DNA of 64,000 nt from Pseudoflavitalea sp. G-6-1-2 (GCF_012927185.1 NZ_JABBGB010000001.1:1736001-1800000); one strand, 5' to 3'; numbered from the stretch's first letter, positions 41,488 to 50,854 are shown. Notes: generated by a model from the sequence alone, not told the origin. Translations and numbers: made by a program.

Positions 41488-42459
41488 TCAAAGGATGCGA
41501 TGACGGGCGTTTTCGCATGCCCTGAATTCCATCGGAGCCATGCTGGCCAGTTGCTTGAAGTATTTATTGAAATGAGACGGATATTCAAAGCCCAGTGAAT
41601 AAGCTATTTCTGCAATATTCCAGTTGGTGTTTCTCAGTAATGCCTTCGCTTCGGCAAATACCCGCTCCTGAATGATGCTGCGTGTTGTTTTGCCGGTCTG
41701 TTTCTTAACCATTGCGTTGAGATGGTTCACATGCACATGCAGCAGATCGGCAAAATGAGCAGGTGTCAGCAACTTCAGGTCGTTCTCCGATGAGTCCACA
41801 GGAAACTGCTGATTGAGCAGCGTAAGAAAACCAGATACCAGCCTGTCTCTTGCAATGGAAGTAGGTACGAATTGCTTTTGCTGAAGCCTTATGCCCTCAT
41901 GAATCACCACCTGCAGTATGTTCCGGATCATATCCCATCTGTAAGGATAATCCGATTCCTTCAACGTCTGCATTTCTTTGAAATACAGGCGTATCCTGTC
42001 TCTTTCTTCAATGGTGAGTTTCACTACAGGATGTAGATCCGGATTGAACATCGCACTCCCGAACTGAACATCGGGAGGGATCAATCCCTCAATAAAACGG
42101 CTGTTGAAGAAACATTGAAATCTGCTGACAGGCGCTGCCGAGATCTCAACTGAAAGTGGTATGGAAGGATGGCCGAAAAGAAGACATGGCTGATTCAGGT
42201 CTATTTCTTCGTCGTTGTAGAAAAGCGTGCCACTGTTCTTTCCGATATTGGTTGTTAAACAGATCTTGAAATAATCCCGTCTGTTGAATGGTGTTTTGCG
42301 GGTTGCGCCTACAGTTTCTCTCACATTGAAATGTCCGATTGTACCGCCGCTCAACAGATAATCAGCCGGCACTTCAACTCCCCAGCGCTGATATAACTCC
42401 ATCAGGCTTTCCGTATGAATGCCTGTGTCGGTGCTTGTTTTTGGTGATGCTATTGCCAC
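41488..42459 (-). CDS. AraC-family transcriptional regulator
   Basis: A 323-residue regulator with an N-terminal cupin-like sensing domain (about 40-190) and two C-terminal helix-turn-helix units (about 225-315). The AraC signature is intact: the first unit has LLHVHVNHLNAMVKKQTGKT, the second WNIAEIAYSLGFEYPSHFNK followed by YFKQLASMAPMEFR. It lies 80 bases upstream of the efflux gene on the same strand and may control it. The inducer is unknown. Confidence 0.88.
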   Translation of the reverse strand: MAIASPKTSTDTGIHTESLMELYQRWGVEVPADYLLSGGTIGHFNVRETVGATRKTPFNRRDYFKICLTTNIGKNSGTLFYNDEEIDLNQPCLLFGHPSIPLSVEISAAPVSRFQCFFNSRFIEGLIPPDVQFGSAMFNPDLHPVVKLTIEERDRIRLYFKEMQTLKESDYPYRWDMIRNILQVVIHEGIRLQQKQFVPTSIARDRLVSGFLTLLNQQFPVDSSENDLKLLTPAHFADLLHVHVNHLNAMVKKQTGKTTRSIIQERVFAEAKALLRNTNWNIAEIAYSLGFEYPSHFNKYFKQLASMAPMEFRACENARHRIL

Positions 42460-42527
42460 GATAGAATGTTATATAATTCAAAGGTAGTTGTTTTGGGTGA
42501 ACCCGCACCTTTGATTACACCGGTTGT

Positions 42528-43385
42528 TTATTCATTCAGAATCAATTCCCTGATATACTTTTCAAGTGTGGTGACTCCCTTTTCATATTGAGTCGGTTCC
42601 TGTTTGCTTAACAATGTTGCCCTCGTCATGTTTGCCATGGATTGTGCTGCGGCTTCCGAAAAACCTGTCTCCATCAGAAAGTTCATCCAATTGCTTTCTT
42701 CAATCACCTTCACCTTCACTTCTTTTTGCAAGGCATTTTCAAATGCAGCAGCTACATCTGAGGGAGAGTATCTGCGTGGCCCTTCAATATAGACCAATGG
42801 ATTATCCTGTTCCGGTGCCTGCAACAGTTTTGCTGCCAGTTGTGCAATATCAGCAGGAGCTACCATGGGTAAGGTGAAATTCTCAGGATACAAAGAATAG
42901 ATCTCTCCCTTTTCTATAGCTGCATTCAGCATACCATCCCAGTTACTGAAGTAATATGCGCCTCGTATAACAGAAGTGTTGGCATTGATGGCTTTTACTT
43001 TCTGTTCCATATTGTAAAGCACATCGAGATCTCCGAGCATTTTTCCTGGCTGCGCCCCGTAAGTAGATTCTGCAACAATTTTTTCAAATGAGGCCTTGCT
43101 GATGGCCTGTACAATTGAATCGACAGTTGTTTCTTCTTCCTTATGTGTATCGGTGCCGATAGGGGCGGGTGGATTGAGCAGATACAAACGTCGCCCTTGT
43201 TGAAATACGTCGGCCAGTTGTTCTGCATCATGCACATTGGCTACAGCTGCTTTGGCTCCTGCTTCTTCAATTTTGTGCTGATTTTTGGTTTGACTCGTTA
43301 CTCCTGTTACTGAGACGCCGTCTTCAACCAATTGTTTTACAAGTGCCGATCCGATATGACCGGTAGCTCCAAGAATGATGTACAT
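42528..43385 (-). CDS. NmrA-like NAD(P)-binding protein
   Basis: A 285-residue protein of the NmrA/atypical short-chain dehydrogenase group. The N-terminal Rossmann motif YIILGATGHIGSALVKQL is complete, followed by VTSQTKN at the cofactor-phosphate position. The middle has YLLNPPAP and RGAYYFSNWDGML, common in NmrA-like NAD(P)H:quinone reductase relatives. It may reduce a small molecule or sense the NAD(P) state. It is followed on the same strand by the AraC regulator (68-base gap). Confidence 0.82.
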   Translation of the reverse strand: MYIILGATGHIGSALVKQLVEDGVSVTGVTSQTKNQHKIEEAGAKAAVANVHDAEQLADVFQQGRRLYLLNPPAPIGTDTHKEEETTVDSIVQAISKASFEKIVAESTYGAQPGKMLGDLDVLYNMEQKVKAINANTSVIRGAYYFSNWDGMLNAAIEKGEIYSLYPENFTLPMVAPADIAQLAAKLLQAPEQDNPLVYIEGPRRYSPSDVAAAFENALQKEVKVKVIEESNWMNFLMETGFSEAAAQSMANMTRATLLSKQEPTQYEKGVTTLEKYIRELILNE

Positions 43386-43430
43386 AAAGTTTTTCCGGAA
43401 CTGACTTCAAATCACGGGCCATGGGAGCGC

Positions 43431-44186
43431 TCAGCGCTTCCCGAAGCGTTGCTGAACAAAATCCCAGTTCACTGCATTCCACCAGGCTGTGATATAATCT
43501 GGTCGTTTGTTCTGATACTTGAGATAATAGGCATGCTCCCAAACATCGAGGCCAAGCACGGGAAACCCTTTCAGATCTGCGAGATCCATCAGTGGATTAT
43601 CCTGATTGGGTGTTGAGCTGATCACCAGTTTCTTGTCGTTGGTCTGAACCAGCCAGGCCCATCCACTGCCAAACCTGCTTTTGGCGGCTTCTGCGAATTG
43701 TGTTTTGAACGCCTCAAACGAATTGAAGTCTTTGATTATTTGTTCGGCAAGTTTTCCTGATGGAGCATTGCCCTCTTTGGGACTGCGCAGGCTTTTCCAG
43801 AAAAGCTCATGGTTGTAATGCCCGCCTGCATTGTTTCTCATCTTGGCGCTGTATTTTGAAATGCCGGCCAATAACTGTGCTACCGATGTTCCGGAAGTGT
43901 TTACGTTTTCGGCTTTCACCGCTTCTGCAAGATTCTTTGCATAGGTGGCCGCATGTTTGGTGTAATGGATCTCCATCGTCATGGCATCGATGGCGGGCTC
44001 GATAGCATTGTATCCGTATTGCAGCGGCTGCTGCTGGTAATTGATTTCGTCGTCTCCCTGTGCATTGCCTGCAATGCGGGGTGAAGATGCAAGCGCACTG
44101 AACGCCGGAATGGCCAGCGATGTAGAAAGGGCAGCTTTGCCAACGTTGAGGATAAAATTTCTGCGATCTGAACTGTATGGTTTCAT
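43431..44186 (-). CDS. Fe/Mn superoxide dismutase with an export signal
   Basis: A 251-residue SOD. The first about 40 residues carry a twin-arginine-like signal: SSDRRNFIL, then a hydrophobic Ala/Ser stretch. The enzyme part has the first ligand His74 in MEIHYTKH, the second His in HYNHELFWKSL, and Asp plus His in LDVWEHAYYLKY. All four metal ligands are present. GGHYNHELFW and the later NWDFVQQRF are typical. It would dispose of superoxide outside the cytoplasm, which is unusual for this family. The ATG at 44186 puts the signal at the N-terminus. Confidence 0.88.
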   Translation of the reverse strand: MKPYSSDRRNFILNVGKAALSTSLAIPAFSALASSPRIAGNAQGDDEINYQQQPLQYGYNAIEPAIDAMTMEIHYTKHAATYAKNLAEAVKAENVNTSGTSVAQLLAGISKYSAKMRNNAGGHYNHELFWKSLRSPKEGNAPSGKLAEQIIKDFNSFEAFKTQFAEAAKSRFGSGWAWLVQTNDKKLVISSTPNQDNPLMDLADLKGFPVLGLDVWEHAYYLKYQNKRPDYITAWWNAVNWDFVQQRFGKR

Positions 44187-44334
44187 AATGGTAACTTTTA
44201 TGGTGAAATCCGGTTGTGCAACACAAAACTGATTCCAACTGTTCATCCCCAACCTGGGGAATTTTTCTTCTGGCTTCAGGGCAACTGGAAAATAGGCATT
44301 ACTTTAGTGTGTGCCTACATCAAACGATAAGCGG

Positions 44335-44898
44335 ATGAAACAGGATCTGGCCGTTAAACTCGGCCTGGAAACCAGAAGGCTCGAAGAGCTGCTGGCAGTG
44401 TCCTCAATCGAAAAATATTCCAAAAACCAATTGCTGCTGGAAAGCGGCACTACCTGCAATCGACTGGGGTACATCATCGAAGGATCACTACGAACCTATT
44501 GCATCAATTCGCTGGGGGAAGAGATCAGTTTTCTCCTTCAGGTAAATGGCGATTTCTTTGGTGATTATGAAAGTTACCTCACCGGAAAGAAAAGCAACTT
44601 CATCATCAAAACCACCCTTGAGTCTGAAGTTATCTGGTTCGGGAAAACCGAGCTGGAGCAACTGATGCAAACAGATCAGTTCTGGTTTCTCTTCAGCAAG
44701 AAAATCTCCGATATCTGTTTCCTCGAAGCCAAACGAAGAATCGAAGACCTGTTATTCTATTCTCCCGAAGAACGATATTTAAACCTGCTGAACAAGTCTC
44801 CGGAGATCATCCAAAAGATTCCGCAGAAATTCATCTCCAGTTACCTCGGCATCACTTCCCAGTCTCTCAGCCGCATCAGAAAACGACTAACTGAATAA
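44335..44898 (+). CDS. Crp/Fnr-family transcriptional regulator
   Basis: A 187-residue regulator with an N-terminal cyclic-nucleotide-binding-like barrel (about 20-120: LLLESGTTCNRLGYIIEGSL, then GDFFGDYESYL) and a C-terminal winged helix (about 145-187, SSYLGITSQSLSRIRKRL). Key phosphate-binding Arg residues of Crp are not evident, so a different or no ligand is likely. It is divergent from the superoxide dismutase gene and may control it or the following monooxygenase. The ATG at 44335 is preferred, but GTG at 44311 is possible. Confidence 0.85.
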   Translation: MKQDLAVKLGLETRRLEELLAVSSIEKYSKNQLLLESGTTCNRLGYIIEGSLRTYCINSLGEEISFLLQVNGDFFGDYESYLTGKKSNFIIKTTLESEVIWFGKTELEQLMQTDQFWFLFSKKISDICFLEAKRRIEDLLFYSPEERYLNLLNKSPEIIQKIPQKFISSYLGITSQSLSRIRKRLTE

Positions 44899-44959
44899 TT
44901 AACTTAAGTGAACGTTTTTGCCGGCGGTCCACAGGAGCTTTGCAGCATAATATTTAAGT

Positions 44960-46087
44960 ATGGAAGTTGCAATCATCGGAGCCGGCATTGGTGGATTAAC
45001 CACGGCGCTGGCATTTAAGCAGGCCGGCATCCCATTCAAAATTTATGAGAGTGCCCCGGAACTCAAGCCGGTTGGGGCTGGCATCATCATCGCCAATAAT
45101 GCGATGCAGGTTTTTCGTTATTTCGGATTGGCCGAAAAGATTGCTGCCGGCGGCAACAGAATTTCGGTAATGAATATCACCAAACCCGGACTTCAACCCT
45201 TGTCTTCGGGCAGTCTGGAATATTTTGAAAAGAAATATCATCTCAGCAACGTTGCTATTCATAGAGCGCGTCTGCATCATATTCTAACAGAAGCTGTAGG
45301 TGAAGAACATATCGTCCTGAACAAAAGACTGAAACAGATTACCCGCGACAATAAAAATTTTCAGTTGACCTTCATCGATGGGAGTACTCATGTTCATGAA
45401 TATATCGTTGGTGCGGATGGCATCAACTCTAAAGTAAGAAAGGAGTTGTTTAAGGAAGATGAACTTCGCAATGCCGGCCAGCTCTGCTGGAGAGGCGTAA
45501 CGCAATTTCAGTTGCCTCAGGAGCATCATCATGCAGTTAACGAAGCATGGGGAAAAGGCAAACGTTTCGGCTTTCTCAGAATAGACGAACGTACTGTTTA
45601 CTGGTACTTCCTCATCAATAACAAATATGCAGAAAGTGATACGGACATTCTGCCTTTACTTCACGACTTTCATCCGCTGGCTTCGCAAATAGTAAGATCA
45701 ACTTCGAAGGAAAACCTGATCGTAAATACTATTTCGGATCTGAAACCAATAAGCAGATGGAGTATGCAGAACGCATGTCTGATAGGTGATGCAGCGCATG
45801 CAACTACGCCCAATCTTGGGCAGGGCGCTTGTCAGGCTATCGAAGATGCCTATGTAATTGCACAGCTTCTGCAAAAACATTCAATTGGAGATACCTTCAA
45901 CAGGTATCCGGAATTGCGAATGGAGAAAGCCCGTTACATTGTTAATGCCAGTTGGAAAATCGGAAACCTGGCCCATCTCGAATCCGGCATTGGGATAAGC
46001 CTCAGGAATTTATTGCTGAAAGCGGTGCCCGACAGGGTGAACAAAAAGCAACTGGAAAAGATCTTTGCGCTGAGTGCAGTGCAGTGA
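44960..46087 (+). CDS. FAD-dependent monooxygenase (PHBH-like class A)
   Basis: A 375-residue flavoprotein. The dinucleotide fold GAGIGG is at residues 7-12, the second FAD/NADPH motif is YIVGADGINSKVRKEL (about 150-165), and the third motif GDAAHATTPNLGQGACQAIE is near residue 275. This is the set found in class A aromatic hydroxylases and TetX-like enzymes. The substrate is unknown; detoxification or antibiotic modification is possible. It follows the Crp-like gene by 61 bases on the same strand. Confidence 0.88.
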   Translation: MEVAIIGAGIGGLTTALAFKQAGIPFKIYESAPELKPVGAGIIIANNAMQVFRYFGLAEKIAAGGNRISVMNITKPGLQPLSSGSLEYFEKKYHLSNVAIHRARLHHILTEAVGEEHIVLNKRLKQITRDNKNFQLTFIDGSTHVHEYIVGADGINSKVRKELFKEDELRNAGQLCWRGVTQFQLPQEHHHAVNEAWGKGKRFGFLRIDERTVYWYFLINNKYAESDTDILPLLHDFHPLASQIVRSTSKENLIVNTISDLKPISRWSMQNACLIGDAAHATTPNLGQGACQAIEDAYVIAQLLQKHSIGDTFNRYPELRMEKARYIVNASWKIGNLAHLESGIGISLRNLLLKAVPDRVNKKQLEKIFALSAVQ

Positions 46088-46092
46088 GGAAA

Positions 46093-46133
46093 AAGAAAAC
46101 AGGTCATTATTGTATGCTACAATGATGACCTGT
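46093..46133 (-). terminator. Terminator of the DUF1348 unit (minus strand)
   Basis: ACAGGTCATTATTGTA at 46100-46115 pairs with TACAATGATGACCTGT at 46118-46133 (one mismatch). Read on the minus strand it is followed by TTTTCTTTTT. It separates two converging genes. Confidence 0.75.
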
Positions 46134-46160
46134 GCTAAGTATAGATCGGAAACTTAGTTG

Positions 46161-46562
46161 TTACAGCAATCTTCTGTCCGACTCCTGTATTGCAAGATCA
46201 TTGATGCTTGCGAATCTCTTCTTCATCAAACCTTCTTCGTTGAATTCCCAGTTTTCGTTTCCGTAACTGCGGAACCATTGTCCGGTTGCATCCTGCCACT
46301 CATACTCAAAACGAACGGCAATGCGGTTTTCAGTGAAGGCCCATAATTCTTTCTTCAATTTGTAGTTCTTTTCTTTTTCCCACTTGCGTGTAAGAAATGC
46401 CTTGATTTCTTCGCGTCCATTCACGAATTCATTTCTGTTGCGCCATTCAGAATCGATGGTGTAAGCCAGTGAAACTTTTTCAGGATTCTTCGTATTCCAG
46501 GCATCTTCTGCGAGCTGAACTTTCTGTGCCGCGGTCTCTGCTGTAAACGGTGGTTTTATCAT
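46161..46562 (-). CDS. NTF2-like (DUF1348) protein
   Basis: A 133-residue protein of the SnoaL/NTF2-like fold, closest in pattern to DUF1348: [20 protein letters not shown], then Y-x-x-D-S-x-W-R-N-R, F-L-x-R-K-W, and R-F-E-Y-E-W with the late G-N-E-N-W-E-F. The central aromatic-lined pocket suggests a small-molecule binding or isomerase function, but none is proven. It is the last gene of a run that includes an AraC regulator (31-base gap), BshB1-like deacetylase and a hydrolase. Confidence 0.85.
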   Translation of the reverse strand: MIKPPFTAETAAQKVQLAEDAWNTKNPEKVSLAYTIDSEWRNRNEFVNGREEIKAFLTRKWEKEKNYKLKKELWAFTENRIAVRFEYEWQDATGQWFRSYGNENWEFNEEGLMKKRFASINDLAIQESDRRLL

Positions 46563-46593
46563 ATAAATCTTTTGATTGTGATTGATTGTTGGG

Positions 46594-47472
46594 TTAGGCT
46601 TCAGCTCTGTTGAAGCCTACAGTTTCTCTATACAATTGAGGGGATGCATCTGTATGGGTTTTGAAGAAGCGACTGAAATAGTATTCGTCTTCATAACCGA
46701 GCTCCCATGCAATTTCTTTTACAGGTTTATTGGTGAGATATAATTCTCTTTTTGCTTCGATGATGATGCGTTCGGAGATTAGATCGGAGAGTGTTTTGTT
46801 GAAACGGTTCTTTACGATCCTTGCCAGCGCATTGGGGGTAATATTGAGCAGTGCTGCGTATTCGCCGGCGGTATGTTTTGTTCTGTAATTGGCTTCTATG
46901 GCGGATTTGAGGTCCTGCAACACTACGAGTTGTTTCTTGTCGGCCTCAGCCACTTCCACTTCCGGATGTTGCTGCAGTTTAAGCCGCGTAGCATTGATGA
47001 GCATTATTTTCAGATACGAAGCAATTACTTCATCATGGTCTTTCCCTCCATTCTTCATTTCCATGATCATCTGATCTATCAGCATCAGTATGGTGGCCTG
47101 ACTGCTTTCGTTGAGTATCACCACAGGTGGCTGATAAACATTGTTGAAAAGAATGGTATGGCAGCCAATCTCTTTATGATGCCGGTGGATACAGAAGAAG
47201 TCGTGGTGAAACTGAATCACCCATCCTTCCATTTGTTCCGAAGAGATCATGAAAGGCTGATACGGATAGAAAGAAAGCAGAGTGCCCGAACCGAAATTGT
47301 TTTCGGAGAAATCAGATTTTACTTTCCCTGTTCCTTTGGTGATCAGTATCAGGTTGAAATAATTGTTTCGCTGAATATGATCGAAGTGGCTGTTATTCTC
47401 CACTTTGAAAACTTTGAAAGCCAGGTGGCCGTTCTGTTGATTGATCAGTGTATAAGCTGAATTGCTACTCAT
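46594..47472 (-). CDS. AraC-family transcriptional regulator
   Basis: A 292-residue regulator. The N-terminal part (about 1-160) is an AraC-type sensing barrel. The C-terminal pair of helix-turn-helix units has [20 protein letters not shown] and [20 protein letters not shown], ending in [13 protein letters not shown], a full AraC signature. It starts 11 bases after the BshB1-like gene, which places it in the operon 49158 to 46161. It is a candidate controller of that operon or of the TonB receptor at 51094, which has a direct repeat upstream. Confidence 0.88.
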   Translation of the reverse strand: MSSNSAYTLINQQNGHLAFKVFKVENNSHFDHIQRNNYFNLILITKGTGKVKSDFSENNFGSGTLLSFYPYQPFMISSEQMEGWVIQFHHDFFCIHRHHKEIGCHTILFNNVYQPPVVILNESSQATILMLIDQMIMEMKNGGKDHDEVIASYLKIMLINATRLKLQQHPEVEVAEADKKQLVVLQDLKSAIEANYRTKHTAGEYAALLNITPNALARIVKNRFNKTLSDLISERIIIEAKRELYLTNKPVKEIAWELGYEDEYYFSRFFKTHTDASPQLYRETVGFNRAEA

Positions 47473-47483
47473 GTTTTGGTTGT

Positions 47484-48200
47484 TTACAGCAATTGCAGAA
47501 GATTGTTTGTTCCGATGTATCTGTTAACTGTGAACCCTTCGGCATATTGCACATCGATTGCCCTCCCAAAGATACTGTTCGTTGCTTCTATTTGTTTCAA
47601 CAATGCTTTTGATCCGTTATATGCAGCATCATTATTATGCAGGAATTGCGATCCGTATGCCTGTATTGCCTGCATTTTTTTATCGAAGGCTGCTGAGATG
47701 TCCATCACTATGTCGGGTTCTGTCAGCAGATCCTGAATATAATGATACACTGCTGTTGGCCTGTGTGGTTGCTGTGTTACGTTTTCGTAAACTGTTTCAA
47801 TTTTCCGGAGGCCTGCCAGATAAGCTGCACTGCTAACGAGTTCTGCCGCCTGTTTGTGATCGGGGTGCCGGTCGTGCAGCGCGTTTGCCAGCACTATCGT
47901 TGGGCGATACTTTCTGATCATCCGGATAACAGCCAGCTGGTTCTCTTTGTTGTTGGCAATAAATCCATCGGGCAATCCGAGGTTTTCCCGGAAGGAAACA
48001 TGCAGAAGCTCCTGAGCTTTCAGTGCCTCTGCGTTCCTTATCTCCGGTGATCCAAAGCTTCCAAGTTCTCCTCTGGTGAGATCCACGATGGCCGTTTGGT
48101 AACCCTGCCTCGTCTCAGCAGCGAGGGTTCCCCCGGCTGCGCACTCTACATCATCGGGATGTGCACCAAAAGCTAAAATGTCTACTCTGTAATCGATCAT
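47484..48200 (-). CDS. bshB1: LmbE-family deacetylase, BshB1-like (bacillithiol synthesis)
   Basis: A 238-residue zinc-dependent deacetylase. The zinc motif AHPDDVE is at about residues 13-19 and the second is DRHPDHKQAAELV near 110. The pattern GHPDDxE / HPDH and the segment RGELGSFGSPEIRN-AEA, with GLPDGF, match BshB1, which removes acetyl from GlcNAc-malate during bacillithiol synthesis. Other LmbE functions, such as mycothiol-S-conjugate amidase, are possible. It starts four bases after an alpha/beta-hydrolase gene; BshA and BshC are not in the window. Confidence 0.78.
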   Translation of the reverse strand: MIDYRVDILAFGAHPDDVECAAGGTLAAETRQGYQTAIVDLTRGELGSFGSPEIRNAEALKAQELLHVSFRENLGLPDGFIANNKENQLAVIRMIRKYRPTIVLANALHDRHPDHKQAAELVSSAAYLAGLRKIETVYENVTQQPHRPTAVYHYIQDLLTEPDIVMDISAAFDKKMQAIQAYGSQFLHNNDAAYNGSKALLKQIEATNSIFGRAIDVQYAEGFTVNRYIGTNNLLQLL

Positions 48201-48204
48201 CGCC

Positions 48205-49158
48205 TTAACTTTTTGTGTTTGCTAAAAATGAAAGGATCCGGGACGCTGCATCTTCATAATACTCTTCGAGTACGAAGTGACCGGTAGGGTATAGGTGGAA
48301 TTCAAGATTTTTGAAATCGCGTTTGAATGCTTCCGCTCCTTCTTTGATGAACACTTCATCGTTGGCTCCCCAGATCACTAACACCCGTGGTTGCAGCCTG
48401 CGCAGGGTTTCCTGCCATTTCGGATATTCTGCCAGATTGGTTTTGTAGTTCCTGCGAAGCAGGTACTGGATCTCTTTGTTGCCGGGCCTTGCCATCAGCA
48501 GCGCATCGAGATTATAGCCATCCGGTGAAATCTTTGATGGGTCTGAAACGCCGTTGGTGTACTTCCATTTCATGAAGGGCAGTTCAAACAATTTGTATAC
48601 TTCTTTCTTGTCTTCTTCTTTGTCCGATGCTGCCTGCTGACCGGATTTTTTCAGCAGCTCCCCGATTCCGTCCATGTAAATATTCCCGTTCTGACTGATG
48701 AGTGAGAGCAGCATCTCAGGCCTGCGTTGTATCAGCCGCATGCCTACGGGTGCACCGTAGTCAAATATGTAGAGGTGGAATTTTTCAATTTTTTTGATGG
48801 CCAGAAATTTCTCCAGCAACACTGAAAAGTTTTCATAGGTGTATTCAAATTTTTCAGGTGATGGCGCATCGGAAAAACCAAAACCGGGATAATCCGGCGC
48901 TATCACATGATAGTGGTTTTTCAGCAACGGAATAAGATTCCGGAACATGAAGGAGGAAGAAGGAAAGCCATGCAGTAATAGCAATGTGGGTTTGGATGGA
49001 TCTCCGGCTTCGCGATAGAAGAGCTGTACGCTGTCTACCTGCTGGGTCTTGTGCAGTACAGGGTTGGGGTTGGTCGATTGTGCGTTCATGGTGTAAAAAG
49101 TTAAAAGGGTAAGCAGTAAAAATAATGCCGGTTTCGCTGCACGCAAGTTCTTGAACAT
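48205..49158 (-). CDS. Exported alpha/beta hydrolase (haloalkane-dehalogenase/epoxide-hydrolase-like)
   Basis: A 317-residue hydrolase with an N-terminal signal peptide (about 1-27). The oxyanion loop is LLHGFPSSSFMFRN, the nucleophile elbow YIFDYGAPVG carries Asp rather than Ser, the acid lies in VIWGANDEVF and the base in YPTGHFVLEE. An Asp nucleophile points to epoxide hydrolase or dehalogenase chemistry. It is a paralogue of the cytoplasmic enzyme at 49233-50087. It heads the run hydrolase, BshB1-like, AraC and DUF1348. Confidence 0.85.
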   Translation of the reverse strand: MFKNLRAAKPALFLLLTLLTFYTMNAQSTNPNPVLHKTQQVDSVQLFYREAGDPSKPTLLLLHGFPSSSFMFRNLIPLLKNHYHVIAPDYPGFGFSDAPSPEKFEYTYENFSVLLEKFLAIKKIEKFHLYIFDYGAPVGMRLIQRRPEMLLSLISQNGNIYMDGIGELLKKSGQQAASDKEEDKKEVYKLFELPFMKWKYTNGVSDPSKISPDGYNLDALLMARPGNKEIQYLLRRNYKTNLAEYPKWQETLRRLQPRVLVIWGANDEVFIKEGAEAFKRDFKNLEFHLYPTGHFVLEEYYEDAASRILSFLANTKS

Positions 49159-49184
49159 ATTGATTGCTTTAAAGGGATGAAGTG

Positions 49185-49219
49185 AACACCGTCCACGTTC
49201 TGCAACGCGGAGCGGTGTT
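49185..49219. other. Hairpin between the two hydrolase genes
   Basis: AACACCG at 49185-49191 pairs with CGGTGTT at 49213-49219. The T-run follows on the plus strand, where no gene ends; on the minus strand there is none. It may limit read-through between the two hydrolases. Confidence 0.4.
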
Positions 49220-49232
49220 TTTTTCAGAACAA

Positions 49233-50087
49233 TTATTTTTTGAGGAACTGCCTGATTTTTTCTGTGATCTCTGCTCCGAAACTTTCGAGTGCGAAGTGGC
49301 CGGTATCGTAGAGATTGAAGTCGATATTTTTCAGGTCTTTTTTGTAGGCTTCTGCTCCTGACGCAGGGAAGATGTAATCATTCTTACCAAATACGATCAG
49401 TGTTTTAGGCTGATGCGTTCTGAAGTATTGCTGCCATTCGGGATAGAGCGTAACATTGGTTTGATAGTCGTAGAACAGGGCGAGCTGAATCTCGTTGTTC
49501 TCCGGTCTTTGCAGGTGTCTGAGGTCGAGTTCCCAGTTGTCGGGCGAAATAGCTGCTGCATCCGGTACGCCGTGTGTGTACTGCCATTTCAGTCCGTCGG
49601 GGCTGTGAAAGCCTTCGAGCGCTTTTCCATTCTCTGCTGTTTTGTCTTTCCAGTATGCTTTGATAGGATCCCAGAAAGTTTCGAGTCCTTCTTCATACGC
49701 ACATCCGTTCTGGATAATGAGTGAGTTGATCTTTTCCGGATTGCGGCTGGCAATTCTGAATCCTACCGGCGCTCCATAGTCCATCAGATAGAGACTGAAT
49801 TTTTCGATGCCCAGTTGTGCGAGCAGTTGCTCTATAATGCGTGAATAATTTTCGAATGTATAAGAGAAGTCTGCAATAGCTGGCTGTGCACTTCTTCCAA
49901 ACCCAGGATAGTCGGGTGCAATCAGGTGGTACTCGTTTCCGAGATCACGCAACAGATTGCGGTACATATGGGAAGATGTGGGATATCCATGTAACAAAAC
50001 CAAAACGGGGTTGCCTTTTTTTCCTGCCTCGCGATAAAATATGTCGGTTCCATTTACCTGTGTTGTTGTGTGTTTTACGTTGCTCAT
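49233..50087 (-). CDS. Alpha/beta hydrolase (haloalkane-dehalogenase/epoxide-hydrolase-like)
   Basis: A 284-residue cytoplasmic hydrolase. The HGYPTSSHMYRNL oxyanion loop, the nucleophile Asp in LYLMDYGAPVGF, the acid in VFGKNDYIFP and the base in YDTGHFALES are all seen. The product is closely alike to the exported enzyme at 48205-49158, with the same cap arrangement (W-x-Y-T-H-G-V-P-D and L-D-x-R-x-L-x-R-P), so the two arose by duplication. The substrate is unknown. It follows the membrane protein gene at 50150-50854 by 62 bases. Confidence 0.85.
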   Translation of the reverse strand: MSNVKHTTTQVNGTDIFYREAGKKGNPVLVLLHGYPTSSHMYRNLLRDLGNEYHLIAPDYPGFGRSAQPAIADFSYTFENYSRIIEQLLAQLGIEKFSLYLMDYGAPVGFRIASRNPEKINSLIIQNGCAYEEGLETFWDPIKAYWKDKTAENGKALEGFHSPDGLKWQYTHGVPDAAAISPDNWELDLRHLQRPENNEIQLALFYDYQTNVTLYPEWQQYFRTHQPKTLIVFGKNDYIFPASGAEAYKKDLKNIDFNLYDTGHFALESFGAEITEKIRQFLKK

Positions 50088-50149
50088 GTTTTTGGTGTTT
50101 TATTGTAGAGCAAAGATCACAAGCAACGCACAGGTGGAAAATGGAGGGA

Positions 50150-50854
50150 TCAAGCAGTTTGATGGACAATTTTTGCAAGGTCGTTTTCTTTCAGTCTGAA
50201 CAGCCACCAGGCGGTTAATCCATATAACAAAACCACCAATGGCAGATACAGATCATTGTATAAAGAGCCCTGCAGCCATTTAATGCCGAGGAAATCTGCT
50301 CCTATTCTCCATAACGAACGAAGCACATTGAGACCCATTACAATTTTGATGATCATGAAAACTTTCGGCTTTGAAGGGAAGAGAAAGAAAAGTGTAACGT
50401 AGGCGATAGTGGTGGAGAATATCAGGGGAAAATACATCGCGTGCTGAATGCTGTAGAATGTGCTGAACTTTTCTGTGATCCCCTGCAACGCAGTGGCATC
50501 GGCCTTCAGCGCTTCTGCAGGCAATTGCAGCTGCACATAAAAAAGTTCCACGGATCTGAGGGCTATTTCCAGCATAAAGAAAGCGAAGTATCCAACGAAT
50601 GCTACCCATGCCCAAAAACGGCTGATGTTGGATGCAACATAACAAATGGCAATGTTCAGTATCATCATGGCAAAGATGGCAATCAGCATCAGCCACGATC
50701 TGGATACATGCAGTATATGATGGCCCTGCATCATTTCTTCCTGTGTATTGGCAGGCGCTCCGAATTGCTCATACACATACCATTGCCAGGTTTGAATAAG
50801 TATATAGGCCAGTGCAATAAATGCAGCTACCTTTTTTATAGTAGAAAAGTTCAT
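50150..50854 (-). CDS. Membrane protein of unknown function
   Basis: A 234-residue integral membrane protein with about six hydrophobic helices (about 9-25, 52-75, 82-102, 140-160, 168-185 and 205-222). No characteristic motif is seen. The N-terminal FSTIKKVAAFIALAYILIQT is anchor-like and the C-terminus is short and cytoplasmic. It is the first gene of the minus-strand run that continues with the alpha/beta hydrolase. The long hydrophobic character is real, but I do not recognise the family. Confidence 0.7.
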   Translation of the reverse strand: MNFSTIKKVAAFIALAYILIQTWQWYVYEQFGAPANTQEEMMQGHHILHVSRSWLMLIAIFAMMILNIAICYVASNISRFWAWVAFVGYFAFFMLEIALRSVELFYVQLQLPAEALKADATALQGITEKFSTFYSIQHAMYFPLIFSTTIAYVTLFFLFPSKPKVFMIIKIVMGLNVLRSLWRIGADFLGIKWLQGSLYNDLYLPLVVLLYGLTAWWLFRLKENDLAKIVHQTA

